Assembly (NCBI GenBank): GCA_037200525.1
Contig: JBBCGG010000001.1
Location: 1,220,501-1,284,500 of the forward strand
Source: Methylocella sp.
GTDB lineage: Bacteria; Pseudomonadota; Alphaproteobacteria; Rhizobiales; Beijerinckiaceae
Direction of reading: 5' to 3'
Length of the DNA: 64,000 nucleotides
The notes under the pieces are model-generated. The model ran no database searches and had not been told where the DNA came from. It saw only the letters and a list, made by a program, of their open reading frames with translations. Positions 48,207-58,187 of this stretch are shown here, one piece after another; within the stretch, counting starts at the first letter, position 1; every line of letters starts with the position of its first letter. A program made the position numbers and the translations under genes.

Positions 48207-49051
48207 GTTGCGTCGATCCCGCTTTCGGCGGCGATTGCGCGCCACAAAAGGCTTTGCAAAGCCTCTACCGTCTTGGCTCCGTTTGATTTGATCACATGAT
48301 CGCCGATCCGTTCGACCGGCGCAATCAGCCGCAGACTATTGGTCAGGAAAACCGCGTCGGCGGAGCGCAGCTCCGTGAGATCGAGAGAGGATTCGCGGCT
48401 CGTGAGGTTCAGTTCGCCGCAACGCGTCAGGACAAAATTCCGGATCACTCCAGATAGAACGCCATCGCTTAGCGGCGGAGTGCGGATTTCTTCGCCGAAC
48501 ACGCCAAAAACATTGGCGGCGGCTGCGCAGGCGACGCGCCCGGCGCCGTTCAAGAACAAAACTTCAGTGTGATGTTTGGCAGCGGCCTCGCGCATGGCGA
48601 GGATGGCGTCGAGATAGCCAAGCGTTTTCAGGCGGGAGGTCGGCGATGTCTCGTTGCGGCGCATCGCGGCGACATCGAGAGAAAGCCGGGGAAAGAAAAA
48701 GCCCGGCGGCAGGGGCGTCAGGCTGGCCAGGATGGTTGGATGTTGCGTCCCCTGCGGAGCCAGCCCGCGCAGGCCCGGCCCCCGGGTGACGGTCACGCGC
48801 AAAATATGACGCTCGGCTCCGGGGATCAGCGCGGCGACGGCCCGACGAATGGCGTCATGATCGGCAGCGATCCCAAGCGCGGACAAGGCGCCGAACAGGC
48901 GCTCCAGATGCGCATCGCCCCGAAAGACGCGCCCGTTCATAACGAGCGCTGTGTCGAATGCGCCATCTCCGAGCAGCAAGCCCCGGTCGCTGAGATCGAA
49001 GGGGGCGTGGCTATCGGAAAAAATCGCGCCGTCGAGCCAGATCATAACCAT
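48203..49051 (-). CDS. Class IV PLP aminotransferase/aminodeoxychorismate lyase-like
   Basis: A 282-residue fold-type IV PLP enzyme. Shown are the N-terminal SDRGLLLGDGAFDTALVMNG, the PLP Lys at 142 in SRLKTLGYLDAI, LFLNGAGRVACAAAANVFGV, and the GVLSGVIRNFVL segment. Length and motifs fit either D-amino-acid/branched-chain aminotransferases or PabC, which releases pyruvate from 4-amino-4-deoxychorismate to make p-aminobenzoate. The presence of chorismate-lyase-like genes in the window does not decide this. It is translationally coupled to comF. Confidence 0.85.
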   Translation of the reverse strand: MVMIWLDGAIFSDSHAPFDLSDRGLLLGDGAFDTALVMNGRVFRGDAHLERLFGALSALGIAADHDAIRRAVAALIPGAERHILRVTVTRGPGLRGLAPQGTQHPTILASLTPLPPGFFFPRLSLDVAAMRRNETSPTSRLKTLGYLDAILAMREAAAKHHTEVLFLNGAGRVACAAAANVFGVFGEEIRTPPLSDGVLSGVIRNFVLTRCGELNLTSRESSLDLTELRSADAVFLTNSLRLIAPVERIGDHVIKSNGAKTVEALQSLLWRAIAAESGIDAT

Positions 49052-49236
49052 GCCCCGTTGCGCAGCGACGCCTACTCGTCAAATCCGCGCCGGGCGTCGC
49101 TGCATATGCCAGCTTCGTCCCGGCGCGGACGAACGAATGTATTCGCCCCATGCTGCGAAGGCAATGTTTTGAATGAAGCCGCCCGTCAAGCCTGCTTTTT
49201 TTAGGGGTTAAGACAAGGGCGCGCGCACGGAAAAGA

Positions 49237-49977
49237 TCATGCGGGCAAGAGCGTCGACAAATGGGCCTGAAAGCCCTTCCGGTTTTTCTCGAAAGCGCTG
49301 ACGAGATTGCGCGTCAACTCGCCTGGGAAGACCTCGTCCAATCCAGCCTCGACGGCGTCGAGGGAGCCAGCCGCAACTTCTTGCGGCGTCAAGCGAGGTT
49401 CGGGCATCAAGTTGCGCCCCAACTCGGTCTCGGTCTGCGCGGGCATTGACGCAACTACCAGCGTGCCTTGAGCTGCGAGTTCGGCGCGTGCGCTCAGCGT
49501 CATGGCGAGAGAAGCCGCCTTTGAGGCGGAATAGGTGCCTGCGCTCGGTACAGTGACAAGCGATAGGAAGGACAGCACATTAACGATCGCGCCCCCGCCC
49601 GACGCCGCTAGCGCAGGCGCAAACGCGCGGATCATCGCCAACGGGGCAAAATAGTTGACCTCCATCTCCTGGCGCGCGAGGGCGAGGTCCGGCGCGGAAA
49701 TCGCACCATGATACCCGGCGATCCCGGCGTTGTTGATCAGAAGCGTTACGTCGGATGCGGCCTTGGCGGCCTCCGCGATCTGCGCCGGATTGGTCACGTC
49801 GAGTTTCAAAGCGACGAGGCGCGCATCGCCGCCTTTCAACAGCTCGGATAAAGAAGACGGATCGCGCGCGGTTACATAAATTTTGGAGGCGCCGCGCGCG
49901 AGGAGTTCCTTGACGAAAGCGTAGCCGATGACGCGATTTGCGCCGCTCACCAATGCAACAGAACCGTTGATTTTCAT
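49237..49977 (-). CDS. SDR-family oxidoreductase
   Basis: A 246-residue short-chain dehydrogenase with NNAG at 82-85, catalytic Ser near 136, and YSASK with Y149 and K153. The dinucleotide motif reads SGANRVIG (11-18), with Val in place of the usual middle Gly, which is uncommon in this group. AAAGGAGAG precedes the ATG at 49977. A TetR-family gene lies 237 bases upstream on the same strand and probably regulates it. Substrate unknown. Confidence 0.88.
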   Translation of the reverse strand: MKINGSVALVSGANRVIGYAFVKELLARGASKIYVTARDPSSLSELLKGGDARLVALKLDVTNPAQIAEAAKAASDVTLLINNAGIAGYHGAISAPDLALARQEMEVNYFAPLAMIRAFAPALAASGGGAIVNVLSFLSLVTVPSAGTYSASKAASLAMTLSARAELAAQGTLVVASMPAQTETELGRNLMPEPRLTPQEVAAGSLDAVEAGLDEVFPGELTRNLVSAFEKNRKGFQAHLSTLLPA

Positions 49978-50214
49978 AGCCGTTGCTCTCCTTTTATCGC
50001 TTCCTTTGCGCCAACGCCGAACCGATCGCTGATCCCGCGAACCGCGCCATAAATTATGCCTTGGCAAACGTCCAAATCATTAAATTACAATCACCATATA
50101 AAATGAGCTGCGCCAACATTCAAGGATGCCAGAGCGTCGCGCGCTCCGACCGCTTCTTGATTTTGGGTCAGCTTTAGAGATTCTGCAAAGCCGTCGGCGT
50201 CGCGTTGAACGCCC

Positions 50215-50850
50215 TTAATGCTTTCCGGCTTTCCCGGCGCTTTCTTTGGACCCGACGCCCTTCGCCGAAGCCAAACCTGCGATCAGCAAGGCGTTCGTCC
50301 GGCCTATGCTTAGCAGGGAATTCGATATCTTTTTGTCCGTCACGATGCGGGAAAGCTGGAGACATCCTAGCATCTGCGCGAAGACGCCATAAGCAATCGC
50401 AATATTCGACTCAGGCGATGCGCTTGCAGGCAATCCAGATGCGATGCGCGCAATGAAGCGCTGCGTTTCCTTGCTTAAGGCGGCGCGCGTCGATTTTGGA
50501 CGCCGGACGATTTCGGGGGCTAACGCGGCCAGCGTGCATCCATCCGCCGGTCTATCCCGTTGTTCGGGGGAGAGGTAGGCTTCGATGAAGGATCGGAGAT
50601 CAAACGGGGACGCCGATTCCTCATCGGAGTCTTGGCGCCCCGCCGAGTCGAGAGCGAATGCCAAGGCTTCCTTGATCAAGGCCTCTTTCGACGGAAAGTG
50701 CGCGTAAAAGCCGCCGTGCGTCAGCCCCGCGTCGGCCATGAGAGAGGCGACGCCGACGCTGTCGATTCCATTGCTTCTGAAGCGCCCAGCCGCAATTTCC
50801 ACGACGCGCCGGCGCGTCTCTTCCTTGTGGCCTTTTTCATATCTCGACAT
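50215..50850 (-). CDS. TetR-family transcriptional regulator
   Basis: A 211-residue repressor-type protein. The N-terminal HTH reads VVEIAAGRFRSNGIDSVGVASLMADAGLTHGGFYAHFPSKEALI, as in the TetR group that controls oxidoreductases, followed by an all-helical ligand domain. The ATG at 50850 is chosen; an extension upstream is not family-like. AT-rich dyads both before its start (50885-50945) and before the SDR gene (50060-50110) are candidate operators. Confidence 0.9.
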   Translation of the reverse strand: MSRYEKGHKEETRRRVVEIAAGRFRSNGIDSVGVASLMADAGLTHGGFYAHFPSKEALIKEALAFALDSAGRQDSDEESASPFDLRSFIEAYLSPEQRDRPADGCTLAALAPEIVRRPKSTRAALSKETQRFIARIASGLPASASPESNIAIAYGVFAQMLGCLQLSRIVTDKKISNSLLSIGRTNALLIAGLASAKGVGSKESAGKAGKH

Positions 50851-51086
50851 AGCAGGCTCCTGACGCGGCTTGATCCACAAGAGCCGCAAAAAATTTATAG
50901 AATGTCAACAATAATATCAAATGTTTGGGGCATCAACAATAGACTGAAAGCGGCTGAACGAGCCGCAAGCCAAAGCTCAAGGGTGCGACGGACGAACGTT
51001 AGCGTCATCGCCCCCCAAGCGGGATTGGGGCTCGTTCTGCCAAGGCCTAGCCTCGGCGTGGCGTCCTTCGCTAAGTCGTCGTGGCG

Positions 51087-52187
51087 TCAATCTATCTCAT
51101 GTGGCGCTCGTTCGGGCGCGCCATGGGGGGCCGCCCGCAGATATTGCGCCGGCCAGGGCATCTTATGTCCAAGTTCGAGAGCGGCGCGCAACGGCCAATA
51201 GGGTTCGCGCAACAGCTCGCGCGCGAGCAGCGCGAAATCGGCCTGACCGGTGCGAATGATGTGGTCGGCCTGCGCTGCAGAGGTGATCATGCCGACGGCC
51301 GCGGTGGCGATCTCCGCCTCGCGTCGGATGCGCTCTGCGAACGGCGTCTGATAGCCTGAGCCGACGGGGATCTCCGCTCGCTCCACATTGCCGCCCGACG
51401 AGCAGTCGATCAGATCGACGCCGAGCGTCTTCAGGTGGCGCGCAAGCTCCACCGATTGATCGACGTCCCATCCGCCTTTCACCCAGTCGGTCGCCGAGAT
51501 TCGCACGAACACCGGGCAGCGCTCCGGCAAAACCTTGCGCACGGCGGCGACGATCTCGCGCAGGAATCGCGTCCGGTTTTCGAACGAACCGCCGTAAGCG
51601 TCCGTGCGATTATTGCTCAGGGGCGACAGGAACTCATGCAGAAGATAACCGTGAGCCGCGTGGATCTCGATGACCCGGAAACCGGCGGCGAAGGCGCGTT
51701 CGGTCGCTGTCGCAAACGCTTTCTGCAATGTCGCGATCTCGTCGCCGGCGAGTTCGCGAGGCGTTGCGTAGCTATCGCTGAAAGACAGCGCGCTTGGCCC
51801 CACGGGGCGCCAGCCGCCATCCGCTTCAGCGACGGCGCCATGGCCGGACCACGGCCGATATGTGCTGCCCTTTCGGCCAGCGTGCGCCAGCTGGATGCCT
51901 GGGACCGAGCCTTGCCCGCTGACGAAGCGCGCAATGCGCTCCAGCGGCTCGAAATGCGCCTCGCTCCACGCCCCGAGATCGTGCGGCGAAATCCGTCCTT
52001 CAGGCGTGATGGCCGCCGCCTCGGTGAAAACGAGCGCCGCTCCGCCCACAGCGCGGGTCGCAAGGTGTACGAAATGCCAATCGGTCGCAAGACCGTCGAC
52101 GCAGGAATATTGGCACATCGGCGAAACGCCGATGCGGTTCGAAAGGACGATATCGCGCAATCGCAGTTCGCTGAATAGATGCGGCAA
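51087..52187 (-). CDS. Old Yellow Enzyme-type NADH:flavin oxidoreductase (NamA/YqjM-like)
   Basis: A 366-residue FMN-dependent ene-reductase. It shows NRIGVSPMCQYSCVDGLATDWH near 17-38 (with the FMN-tuning Cys of YqjM-type enzymes), GIQLAHAGRKGS near 98-109, IEIHAAHGYLLHEFLSP near 172-188, NNRTDAYGGSFENRTRF, and the FMN phosphate-binding end FALLARELLREPYW. No ATG fits; a TTG at 52187 with AAGGA eight bases upstream gives the normal family length. The longer frame to 52319 has no site and odd composition. It reduces activated C=C bonds; the physiological substrate is unknown. Confidence 0.92.
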   Translation of the reverse strand: MPHLFSELRLRDIVLSNRIGVSPMCQYSCVDGLATDWHFVHLATRAVGGAALVFTEAAAITPEGRISPHDLGAWSEAHFEPLERIARFVSGQGSVPGIQLAHAGRKGSTYRPWSGHGAVAEADGGWRPVGPSALSFSDSYATPRELAGDEIATLQKAFATATERAFAAGFRVIEIHAAHGYLLHEFLSPLSNNRTDAYGGSFENRTRFLREIVAAVRKVLPERCPVFVRISATDWVKGGWDVDQSVELARHLKTLGVDLIDCSSGGNVERAEIPVGSGYQTPFAERIRREAEIATAAVGMITSAAQADHIIRTGQADFALLARELLREPYWPLRAALELGHKMPWPAQYLRAAPHGAPERAPHEID

Positions 52188-52396
52188 GGTCGATTTCCTT
52201 GAGATAGTGGATGATATGATGCGGGATTTTCCGCGAGGACGTTCGCACGGCGCGAAAGGCGGTTTCAAGGCGTGAGCGTCAGTCGAAAGATGACCGCTCA
52301 CGCGCCGCCGCCACGTCAATCGACATGCGCGCCCCGCGCATGTCTCGACAAGCGTTTATCTTCTAGCTCGCGATGATTTGAAGACCATGCGATGGT

Positions 52397-52738
52397 TCAT
52401 GATCGAGCGGACGGCACAGCCAACGGCTGTCTCAAAGTGATGATCTGCCGGTTGCCCTCGCCATCGATAACTTCGACGCTCGCCAGCGACCCAGCTCCAT
52501 CGTCGACATAGATATCGCGCGGCTTGAGGATCATATGGTCGAGTCCATCCAGAGCAACCTCGACCAAATCGTCCTTCGGATCGTAGACCAAGCCAAACAG
52601 CGGCAGCCATGTGCTCTCCACCTGATCGCCGAGTTTGAGCGAGGCGACTTCAATTTCCGCCTCCGCTCCTTTCAGCGTCTTTGACAAATGGTCGAAATAC
52701 GGACGCCAATCGGTCTTTTCAAGCTTTCTGACGGTCAT
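52397..52738 (-). CDS. DUF5335 family protein
   Basis: A 113-residue protein (TVRKLEKTDWRPYFDHLSKTL, AEIEVASLKLGDQVESTWLPL, YDPKDDLVEVALDGLDHMI, PRDIYVDDG). This matches the small DUF5335 family, common in alphaproteobacteria and without a known function. GGAG lies at correct distance from the second of two adjacent ATGs (52738). No signal or membrane segment. It stands alone before the glycan region. Confidence 0.85.
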   Translation of the reverse strand: MTVRKLEKTDWRPYFDHLSKTLKGAEAEIEVASLKLGDQVESTWLPLFGLVYDPKDDLVEVALDGLDHMILKPRDIYVDDGAGSLASVEVIDGEGNRQIITLRQPLAVPSARS

Positions 52739-52907
52739 CATAATCTCCGTGGCCTGGATAGCTGGTCGCTGAAGCGGCGTTCCCGACAGGATGGTCGAGC
52801 GCGAACCCTCCGGTCTGCGGCTGCATACTGCAACAAATCGCGTCGAGACAAAAGCCGGGCGTTTCACGAGGCCGGCGGCGGGCCCATCGAGAGCCGAGGC
52901 AAATCGC

Positions 52908-53798
52908 CTAGAACCTGAAAGCGCCTAAATGCAGGTCGGCGAAATTGGGCCTGTTCGGTCGATCTATTTCAATTGGAAAGCGCTCGTCCGTCTCTTCAAA
53001 CTGATATCGCGCGCGATTACCAAGCGATACCTCCAAGGTTTCTGGGAACGGCACATTGGCGAAAGTCGTAAAGTCGTCCCAATTGTTGGCGTGCACATGA
53101 AACACGTCAAAACGAGACCTCAATTTCGTCATCACTTTTAAGGCGCGCTCGAGCCAAACAGGATCAGCGGCGGCGGAAAAATTGTGCAGCTCACAAATTA
53201 TCTGAGAACAGCGCGCAAGTCGCTCTATTTCCGCAGCCTCGAAGACCGGCCATTCATCGCCCTCAATATCGATCTTGCATATTGCAGCCTCGTTTGGCTG
53301 CATTCCCAGATCCTCGATCGCCTGGTCCATCGTTATTGAACCGGGTTCATCAATTGCGGACACCTTGAGAGGGGCGAACTGGATAAGCGGATCGGCGGAG
53401 AGCGCATGGTCCACGGTGTGATCAAATTGACGCACGATGAGGCCGCGCGCGGCAATGGCAAGATCCCAATCGATATTTGTTTCGACGCCCATTGAGATGG
53501 CGCCGCCGACATCCCTGAAATCATCAAGCATGACGTAGCCGCCATCATTGGAGCTCCCCACCCGAATTTTATTTAATCCTTTGACCCGCATTGGCTCAAA
53601 TAATCGCGCGAGGCGAAGAAATGCGCTCTGGGCGTCTTCGCCGTAGGCCAAATAGCGCTCGGTCATCTTTTTCCTGTTGCGCGCATCCAACCTAGCCTTC
53701 AGGCGCAAGTAAAGGCTGCGCTGAATGAAATAGGAGGGTGGCCACCGCTTCAGCACCCACTGCGCCCATGGCGGCGCGCCAAGAGATCTTTTAGCCAT
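52908..53798 (-). CDS. FkbM-like SAM-dependent methyltransferase
   Basis: About 296 residues. The SAM-binding part is seen in VGSSNDGGYVMLDDF and ISMGVETNIDWDLAIAARG, and the FkbM-type acidic motif is CKIDIEGDEWPVFEAAE near 190. FkbM-family enzymes often O-methylate sugars in exopolysaccharide or lipopolysaccharide. The ATG at 53798 is used; the frame continues upstream only through IS sequence. The second 833-bp IS lies 67 bases upstream and may have changed its promoter. Confidence 0.75.
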   Translation of the reverse strand: MAKRSLGAPPWAQWVLKRWPPSYFIQRSLYLRLKARLDARNRKKMTERYLAYGEDAQSAFLRLARLFEPMRVKGLNKIRVGSSNDGGYVMLDDFRDVGGAISMGVETNIDWDLAIAARGLIVRQFDHTVDHALSADPLIQFAPLKVSAIDEPGSITMDQAIEDLGMQPNEAAICKIDIEGDEWPVFEAAEIERLARCSQIICELHNFSAAADPVWLERALKVMTKLRSRFDVFHVHANNWDDFTTFANVPFPETLEVSLGNRARYQFEETDERFPIEIDRPNRPNFADLHLGAFRF

Positions 53799-53865
53799 GA
53801 ATGCGCCCCGCGCGCCGTCACATCTCCATAGGCCCCAATTGCCGTCGCAGTCCGCGCAAATACTA

Positions 53866-54698
53866 GGCTCAGGACCTATTAAATTTGCCTGAGATGTGAT
53901 TCCTGGTCTCCGCATGGGGAGGCTGGGATGAGTGATTTGTTTTTGTTGGGCGAGCGGCAGATGGCGCGGCTTGCGCCGCATTTTCCTCTGTCGCATGGCG
54001 TTCCGCGGGTTGACGACCGTCGGGTGGTCAGCGGAATCGTCTATGTGATCCGCAACGGCCTGCAATGGAAAGATGCGCCCAAGGATTACGGGCCGCACAA
54101 GACGCTTTACAATCGCTTCATCCGCTGGAGCCGGCTCGGCGTCTTCGACCGCATATTCGCCGCGCTCGCTGGCGAAGGTCCAAAGCCCGAGCGCATCATG
54201 ATCGACGCCACGCATCTGAAGGCGCATCGCACAGCGGCGAGCCTGCTCAAAAAGGGGCTCTTCCCCGCCGTATCGGGCGCACGAAAGGCGGACTGAACTC
54301 GAAGCTCCACGTCGTTTGCGACGGCGCCGGCAAGCCCCTCGTCATGTTGCTCTCGGAGGGCCAGATGAGCGACCACAAGGGCGCGCGGCTGATGCTCAAG
54401 GCTTTACCGCCCGCTTCAATGTTGATCGCCGACAGGGGCTACGACAGCAACTGGTTCCGCGCCGCGCTGAAGGCCAGGGGCGTCGAGCCCTGCATCCCGC
54501 CAACCAGAAGCCGCAAGCTTCCCATTGCCTATGACAAGACGCTCTACCGCCAGCGTCACAAAATCGAGAACATGTTCGCCAAGCTCAAGGACTGGCGGCG
54601 CATCGCAACCCGCTATGATCGATGCGCCCACACCTTCTTCTCCGCCATCTGCATCGCAGCCGCCGTCCTCTTCTATCTCAATCAATGAGTCCTGAGCC
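53866..54698 (+). mobile_element. IS5-family element, second type, copy 2, 833 bp
   Basis: It is the inverted counterpart of the copy at 24197-25029, with the same length and ends (GGCTCAGGAC...) in a CTAG target flanked by TA (53864-53865 and 54699-54700). It lies in the intergenic region between the FkbM-like gene and the JmjC/cupin-like gene. Confidence 0.93.
53928..54688 (+). CDS. IS5-family transposase, made by -1 frameshifting (copy 2)
   Basis: First frame 53928-54296, second frame to 54688, joined at the AAAAAGGGG tract (54249-54257). Both protein frames are identical to those of the 24-kb copy, so transposition was recent and the DDE triad is intact. Confidence 0.9.
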
Positions 54699-54700
54699 TA

Positions 54701-55022
54701 GTCTTGTATTGCAGTTGTCGTAGAGTTGACGCGAGCTGTATAGCTGAGGCTTGATGAGCTATTCGGCAGATCGATTATAATAAGACACTAGCGGATGAAT
54801 GTGGAGATCATATAGTTGACGGCAGTATGGAGGCGGATTAATAATCTAGACATATTCTGTATGAAGCAATCTGACGATTTATAATAGTTGAACACAGTTA
54901 CAGATTGAGAATATTCGACTTAGTCGTTTCTTGTCTTCGGCGCGTCTGCTTCGCCGCGGCCGAGGAAAACTATTAGAGGCCGAGCCTTAGGCTGGGGCAC
55001 CCTAAAACATGGGGGCGTTCGA
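54701..55022. promoter_or_regulatory. AT-rich upstream region of the glycan gene cluster
   Basis: Some 320 bases without a gene. The segment 54700-54940 is clearly richer in A+T than the rest of the window (for example TTTATAATAGTTGAACACAG), and probably holds the promoter of the rightward glycan genes. No operator is recognised. Confidence 0.4.
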
Positions 55023-55979
55023 ATGGCTGAACAGTCGATTTTTACCGGTTTAGAGGAGAATCAGACCCGGCAGCTATGGGAGCGCCAGCCGGTGTGCATC
55101 GGTCATCAGCTCCATCATTCGCATTTGTTTACGCGCGACGCGCTGGCGGCGCTTATCGACGGCTATCCCCGCAAGGACTATGCCCTGATCCACATGGGCG
55201 CACAGGACGGCGGCCGGCGCTATTGGCGCGAAGGCGATCTAAATGGGTTGTCCGGAAAGGAGGTCATCGAGGCGATCTCGCAAGGGCGTTTGTGGCTAAA
55301 TCTTCGAAGAACGAGCGAGGTCGACAGTCGTTATCGCGCGCTGCTCAAATCGGTTTTTGACGAGCTGCATGAGCGCATGCCGAACTTCGTCAGCTATGGC
55401 GAGCGGTGCGGAATCCTGATCTCTTCGCCGAATGCGCATGTCTACTACCATGCCGATCTTCCAGGCCAAATGCTGTTCCAAATTGCTGGCCGCAAGCGAG
55501 CATATCTTTATCCGCCGCAAAAGCCGTTCCTGTCGCCTGAAGACCTTGAGCAAATCGCCATCTCGGGGCTTGAACTCGATATGTCTTATGCCGATTGGTA
55601 CGATGATTACGCTCGGATCTATGAGCTCGAGCCGGGGCAGATGATGTTCTGGCCTTTGAATGCGCCGCACCGAATCGAAAATCATGATTGCCTCAACATA
55701 TCGATGACGGTCGAATTTTTTTCGGACGTCATTCGCCGCACCAACGTCGTCAATCTTGCAAACGGGGTTTTGCGCCGCCGGTTCGGCCTGCGGCCACGAA
55801 GCCGCGCCATTGCCGGACCTGTTTTCTGGGCTAAGGCTGTAGTGTGGGCCGCTTCTCGCAAGACATCCTGGCTCGCGAAGCAAAAAGCGCCCCATAGGCA
55901 GATCGAGTTCGGGCTTGACCGGACAGCTCTGGGGACGGTGCGCCACATCGCGTCTCCAGGATTACACACAGATGGCTGA
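55023..55979 (+). CDS. JmjC/cupin-like putative 2-oxoglutarate oxygenase
   Basis: A 318-residue double-stranded beta-helix protein. The HxD-type motif appears as VYYHADLPGQMLFQIAGRKRAYLYPP near 139-164, and a distal His in MFWPLNAPHRIENHD near 213; these fit the Fe(II)-binding set of JmjC/Cupin_8 oxygenases. It overlaps the GNAT gene by 8 bases. In similar clusters such proteins accompany exopolysaccharide genes, so a sugar or protein hydroxylation is plausible but unproven. Confidence 0.72.
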   Translation: MAEQSIFTGLEENQTRQLWERQPVCIGHQLHHSHLFTRDALAALIDGYPRKDYALIHMGAQDGGRRYWREGDLNGLSGKEVIEAISQGRLWLNLRRTSEVDSRYRALLKSVFDELHERMPNFVSYGERCGILISSPNAHVYYHADLPGQMLFQIAGRKRAYLYPPQKPFLSPEDLEQIAISGLELDMSYADWYDDYARIYELEPGQMMFWPLNAPHRIENHDCLNISMTVEFFSDVIRRTNVVNLANGVLRRRFGLRPRSRAIAGPVFWAKAVVWAASRKTSWLAKQKAPHRQIEFGLDRTALGTVRHIASPGLHTDG

Positions 55980-57162
55980 GCCGATGCGGGCGATTGACGT
56001 GGAGACCGCCGCCCGCCGCAAGCCGCGCGATGGCGGGGCGCGAGCGGTCAAGCCGAGTTCGCGCCATGATGCCTATGAGGTTCTGGTCGACCGGAGGGAA
56101 GCTGATATCGCGGCTCGGTGGAATCATCACGAGCATCAGGCTACGACGACTGTGTTTCAAACCAGCCGTTGGCTTGAGACTTGGTATGCGACCATCGGAC
56201 GCGTACAGGGACAACCGCTGCTGCTGACCGTCGCCGACCGCCGCACCGGCGCGCTCGCGGCGATGCTGCCGTTGATTCTGCGCACAGATAGCCTCTCCCG
56301 AATAATCGAATTCGCCGATGCCGATTACAATGCCCCGGCGCTTGGACCAGCCGCGCCGATCGATGTCCCCGATGCGCGACTCCTATGGTCAGCGGTGTGC
56401 GCGGCGTTGCCTGACGCAGATTTTCTCCGGCTCGACAAAATGCCCTCGATGGTGGAGGGCCGCGTCAATCCTCTCGCCCTGCTGCCGCAGGCGCGGCAAT
56501 CATTGACGAACAGCAACGTGGTCGCGATCGATGGAGGGTGGAGCGATTACATCTCGACATTTGAACGGACCTTTCGCAAAGAGCTCGAACGCAGTTGGCG
56601 CGTTTTTCTCCGGCATGACGGCGCGACGTTCCGCCGGATTGAGGATCGTGCGGAAGCGATGATCGTGTTCGCCGAGCTTGAGCGCCAACAGAGCGAGCGC
56701 CTTGTTGGATCTGGCGCCGGCTATAATCTCGACAGACCGGAAATGGCCGAATTTTATCGCAAACTTGTGGCCGACGGGATTGGCGATGGCGGCGTTGTCC
56801 TCACGGCGTTGACTTGCCGCGGCGAAGTCGTCGCTGCTTTGCTCGGAGTCGCGCGAGGCGCAACCTATGTGATGATCCGCATCTGCTCCGGCTCAAAAGA
56901 ATGGTCGAATTGCTCGCCGGGCCGGCTTGTCATCACGCAGACGATGCAGATGCTCCATGCGGAGGGTTACCGGCGCTTCGATTTCTCTATCGGAGACTAC
57001 GCCTATAAGCGCCGGCTGGGCGTTTCCACGCGGCCGCTTTTCAGGGTCGCCACGCCGCTATCGGCTCGCGGCTTACCGATGTCCGCATATGAGTGCGCAA
57101 AGCGGTTCGTGAAGCAGCGACCGGCGATTTACGCCCAAGTTAGGCGACTCCGAAATTTGTAG
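55972..57162 (+). CDS. CelD/BioF2-type GNAT acetyltransferase
   Basis: A 396-residue protein of the Acetyltransf_6 (CelD, cellulose biosynthesis) type. FQTSRWLETWY near residues 62-72, SDYISTFERTFRKELERSWR, FAELERQQSERL and VLTALTCRGEVVAALLGVARG, then FDFSIGDYAYKRRLGVST near the end, are typical. The family is thought to acetylate exopolysaccharide precursors. An ATG at 55972 is used, overlapping the previous gene; an ATG at 55984 is an alternative. Confidence 0.85.
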   Translation: MAEPMRAIDVETAARRKPRDGGARAVKPSSRHDAYEVLVDRREADIAARWNHHEHQATTTVFQTSRWLETWYATIGRVQGQPLLLTVADRRTGALAAMLPLILRTDSLSRIIEFADADYNAPALGPAAPIDVPDARLLWSAVCAALPDADFLRLDKMPSMVEGRVNPLALLPQARQSLTNSNVVAIDGGWSDYISTFERTFRKELERSWRVFLRHDGATFRRIEDRAEAMIVFAELERQQSERLVGSGAGYNLDRPEMAEFYRKLVADGIGDGGVVLTALTCRGEVVAALLGVARGATYVMIRICSGSKEWSNCSPGRLVITQTMQMLHAEGYRRFDFSIGDYAYKRRLGVSTRPLFRVATPLSARGLPMSAYECAKRFVKQRPAIYAQVRRLRNL

Positions 57163-57215
57163 TCCTCCGCCTCTTCGGCGCGAGGTCGCGCCATCAACCC
57201 GGCTGCTTTAACGCC

Positions 57216-58187
57216 GTGACCCTGAAGTCTCATCGGCCGATCGCGAAGCCGGCGGATGCGTTGTATTTGAGTCTTGCTGATCGAGGAGATATTTTAGTGC
57301 CTCCATCCAAAATCGCGGTGGGAATTGCGACGGCGGGCCGTCGCGCCATTTTGCGAGAAACCTTGCGCGAACTTTCGCATCAAACGCGGCTGCCCAATTG
57401 CGTCTTCGTCTGCCCGGCTACCGCAGAAGATTGCGATGAAACGCAGGCCCCTGAACTGCCCTATCCGCTTCTCGTCGTTAAGGGCGCTCGCGGATCGTCC
57501 GCCCAGCGAAATGCTATCCTTGATGCGGTAGGCGACTTCTCCGTTATGGTGTTTTTCGACGATGATTTCTTAGCCTACCCTTCTTATCTGGCCGAACTCG
57601 AGCTCTGTTTTGCCGCGCAGCCGTCGGTCGCGGCGATAACGGGGTGCGTGATCGCCGACGGCATCGTTGGACCGGGGCTGGATGCCGCTGCGGCGCGCGC
57701 TGCGCTGGCTTCGTTTAAATCCTCTCCGCACCTTCGACCGCTCAAGGACGAGTACAATGCCTATGGTTGCAACATGGCCGTGCGCCTTGCCCCCGTTCAC
57801 CAGCATGGCTTGCGCTTCGACGAGAATCTGCCGCTCTACGGCTGGCTCGAAGATGTGGATTTCTGCCGACAGCTGAGGCCTTATGGCCGCATCGTCAAAA
57901 ATTGGCGAATGATTGGAGTTCATCTCGGCAACAAACGCGGTCGCACTTCGGGGGTCCGCATTGGCTATTCACAGATCGCCAATCCCGTTTATCTTTGGCG
58001 CAAGGGCACGTTCCGTCTCGATCTCGCCTTGCGCCAAATGGCTCGCAATCTATTGGCTAATTTCAGCAAGCTGACGCGACCCGAGCCCTGGGTTGATCGA
58101 TGGGGCCGCGTGCGCGGCAATGCGCTTGCGTTTTCGGATCTCGCTCGTGGACGGCTGCATCCTACGCGGATTCTCGATCTCGATTGA
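57216..58187 (+). CDS. Family 2 glycosyltransferase
   Basis: A 323-residue GT-A fold enzyme. It shows VGIATAGRRAILRETLREL near the start, KGARGSSAQRNAILDAVGD, the metal-binding FFDDDF near 111-116, and YGWLEDVDFCRQLRPYG with the catalytic Asp. A GTG at 57216 is used. Likely it adds one sugar to a lipid-linked repeat unit at the inner membrane. It lies 53 bases after the GNAT gene in the same direction. Confidence 0.88.
   Translation: MTLKSHRPIAKPADALYLSLADRGDILVPPSKIAVGIATAGRRAILRETLRELSHQTRLPNCVFVCPATAEDCDETQAPELPYPLLVVKGARGSSAQRNAILDAVGDFSVMVFFDDDFLAYPSYLAELELCFAAQPSVAAITGCVIADGIVGPGLDAAAARAALASFKSSPHLRPLKDEYNAYGCNMAVRLAPVHQHGLRFDENLPLYGWLEDVDFCRQLRPYGRIVKNWRMIGVHLGNKRGRTSGVRIGYSQIANPVYLWRKGTFRLDLALRQMARNLLANFSKLTRPEPWVDRWGRVRGNALAFSDLARGRLHPTRILDLD

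Noticed and set aside
52908-54227. 439-residue reading of the FkbM-like gene with about 140 extra N-terminal residues
   Set aside because: The extension runs through the antisense strand of the IS element; the real start is the ATG at 53798.
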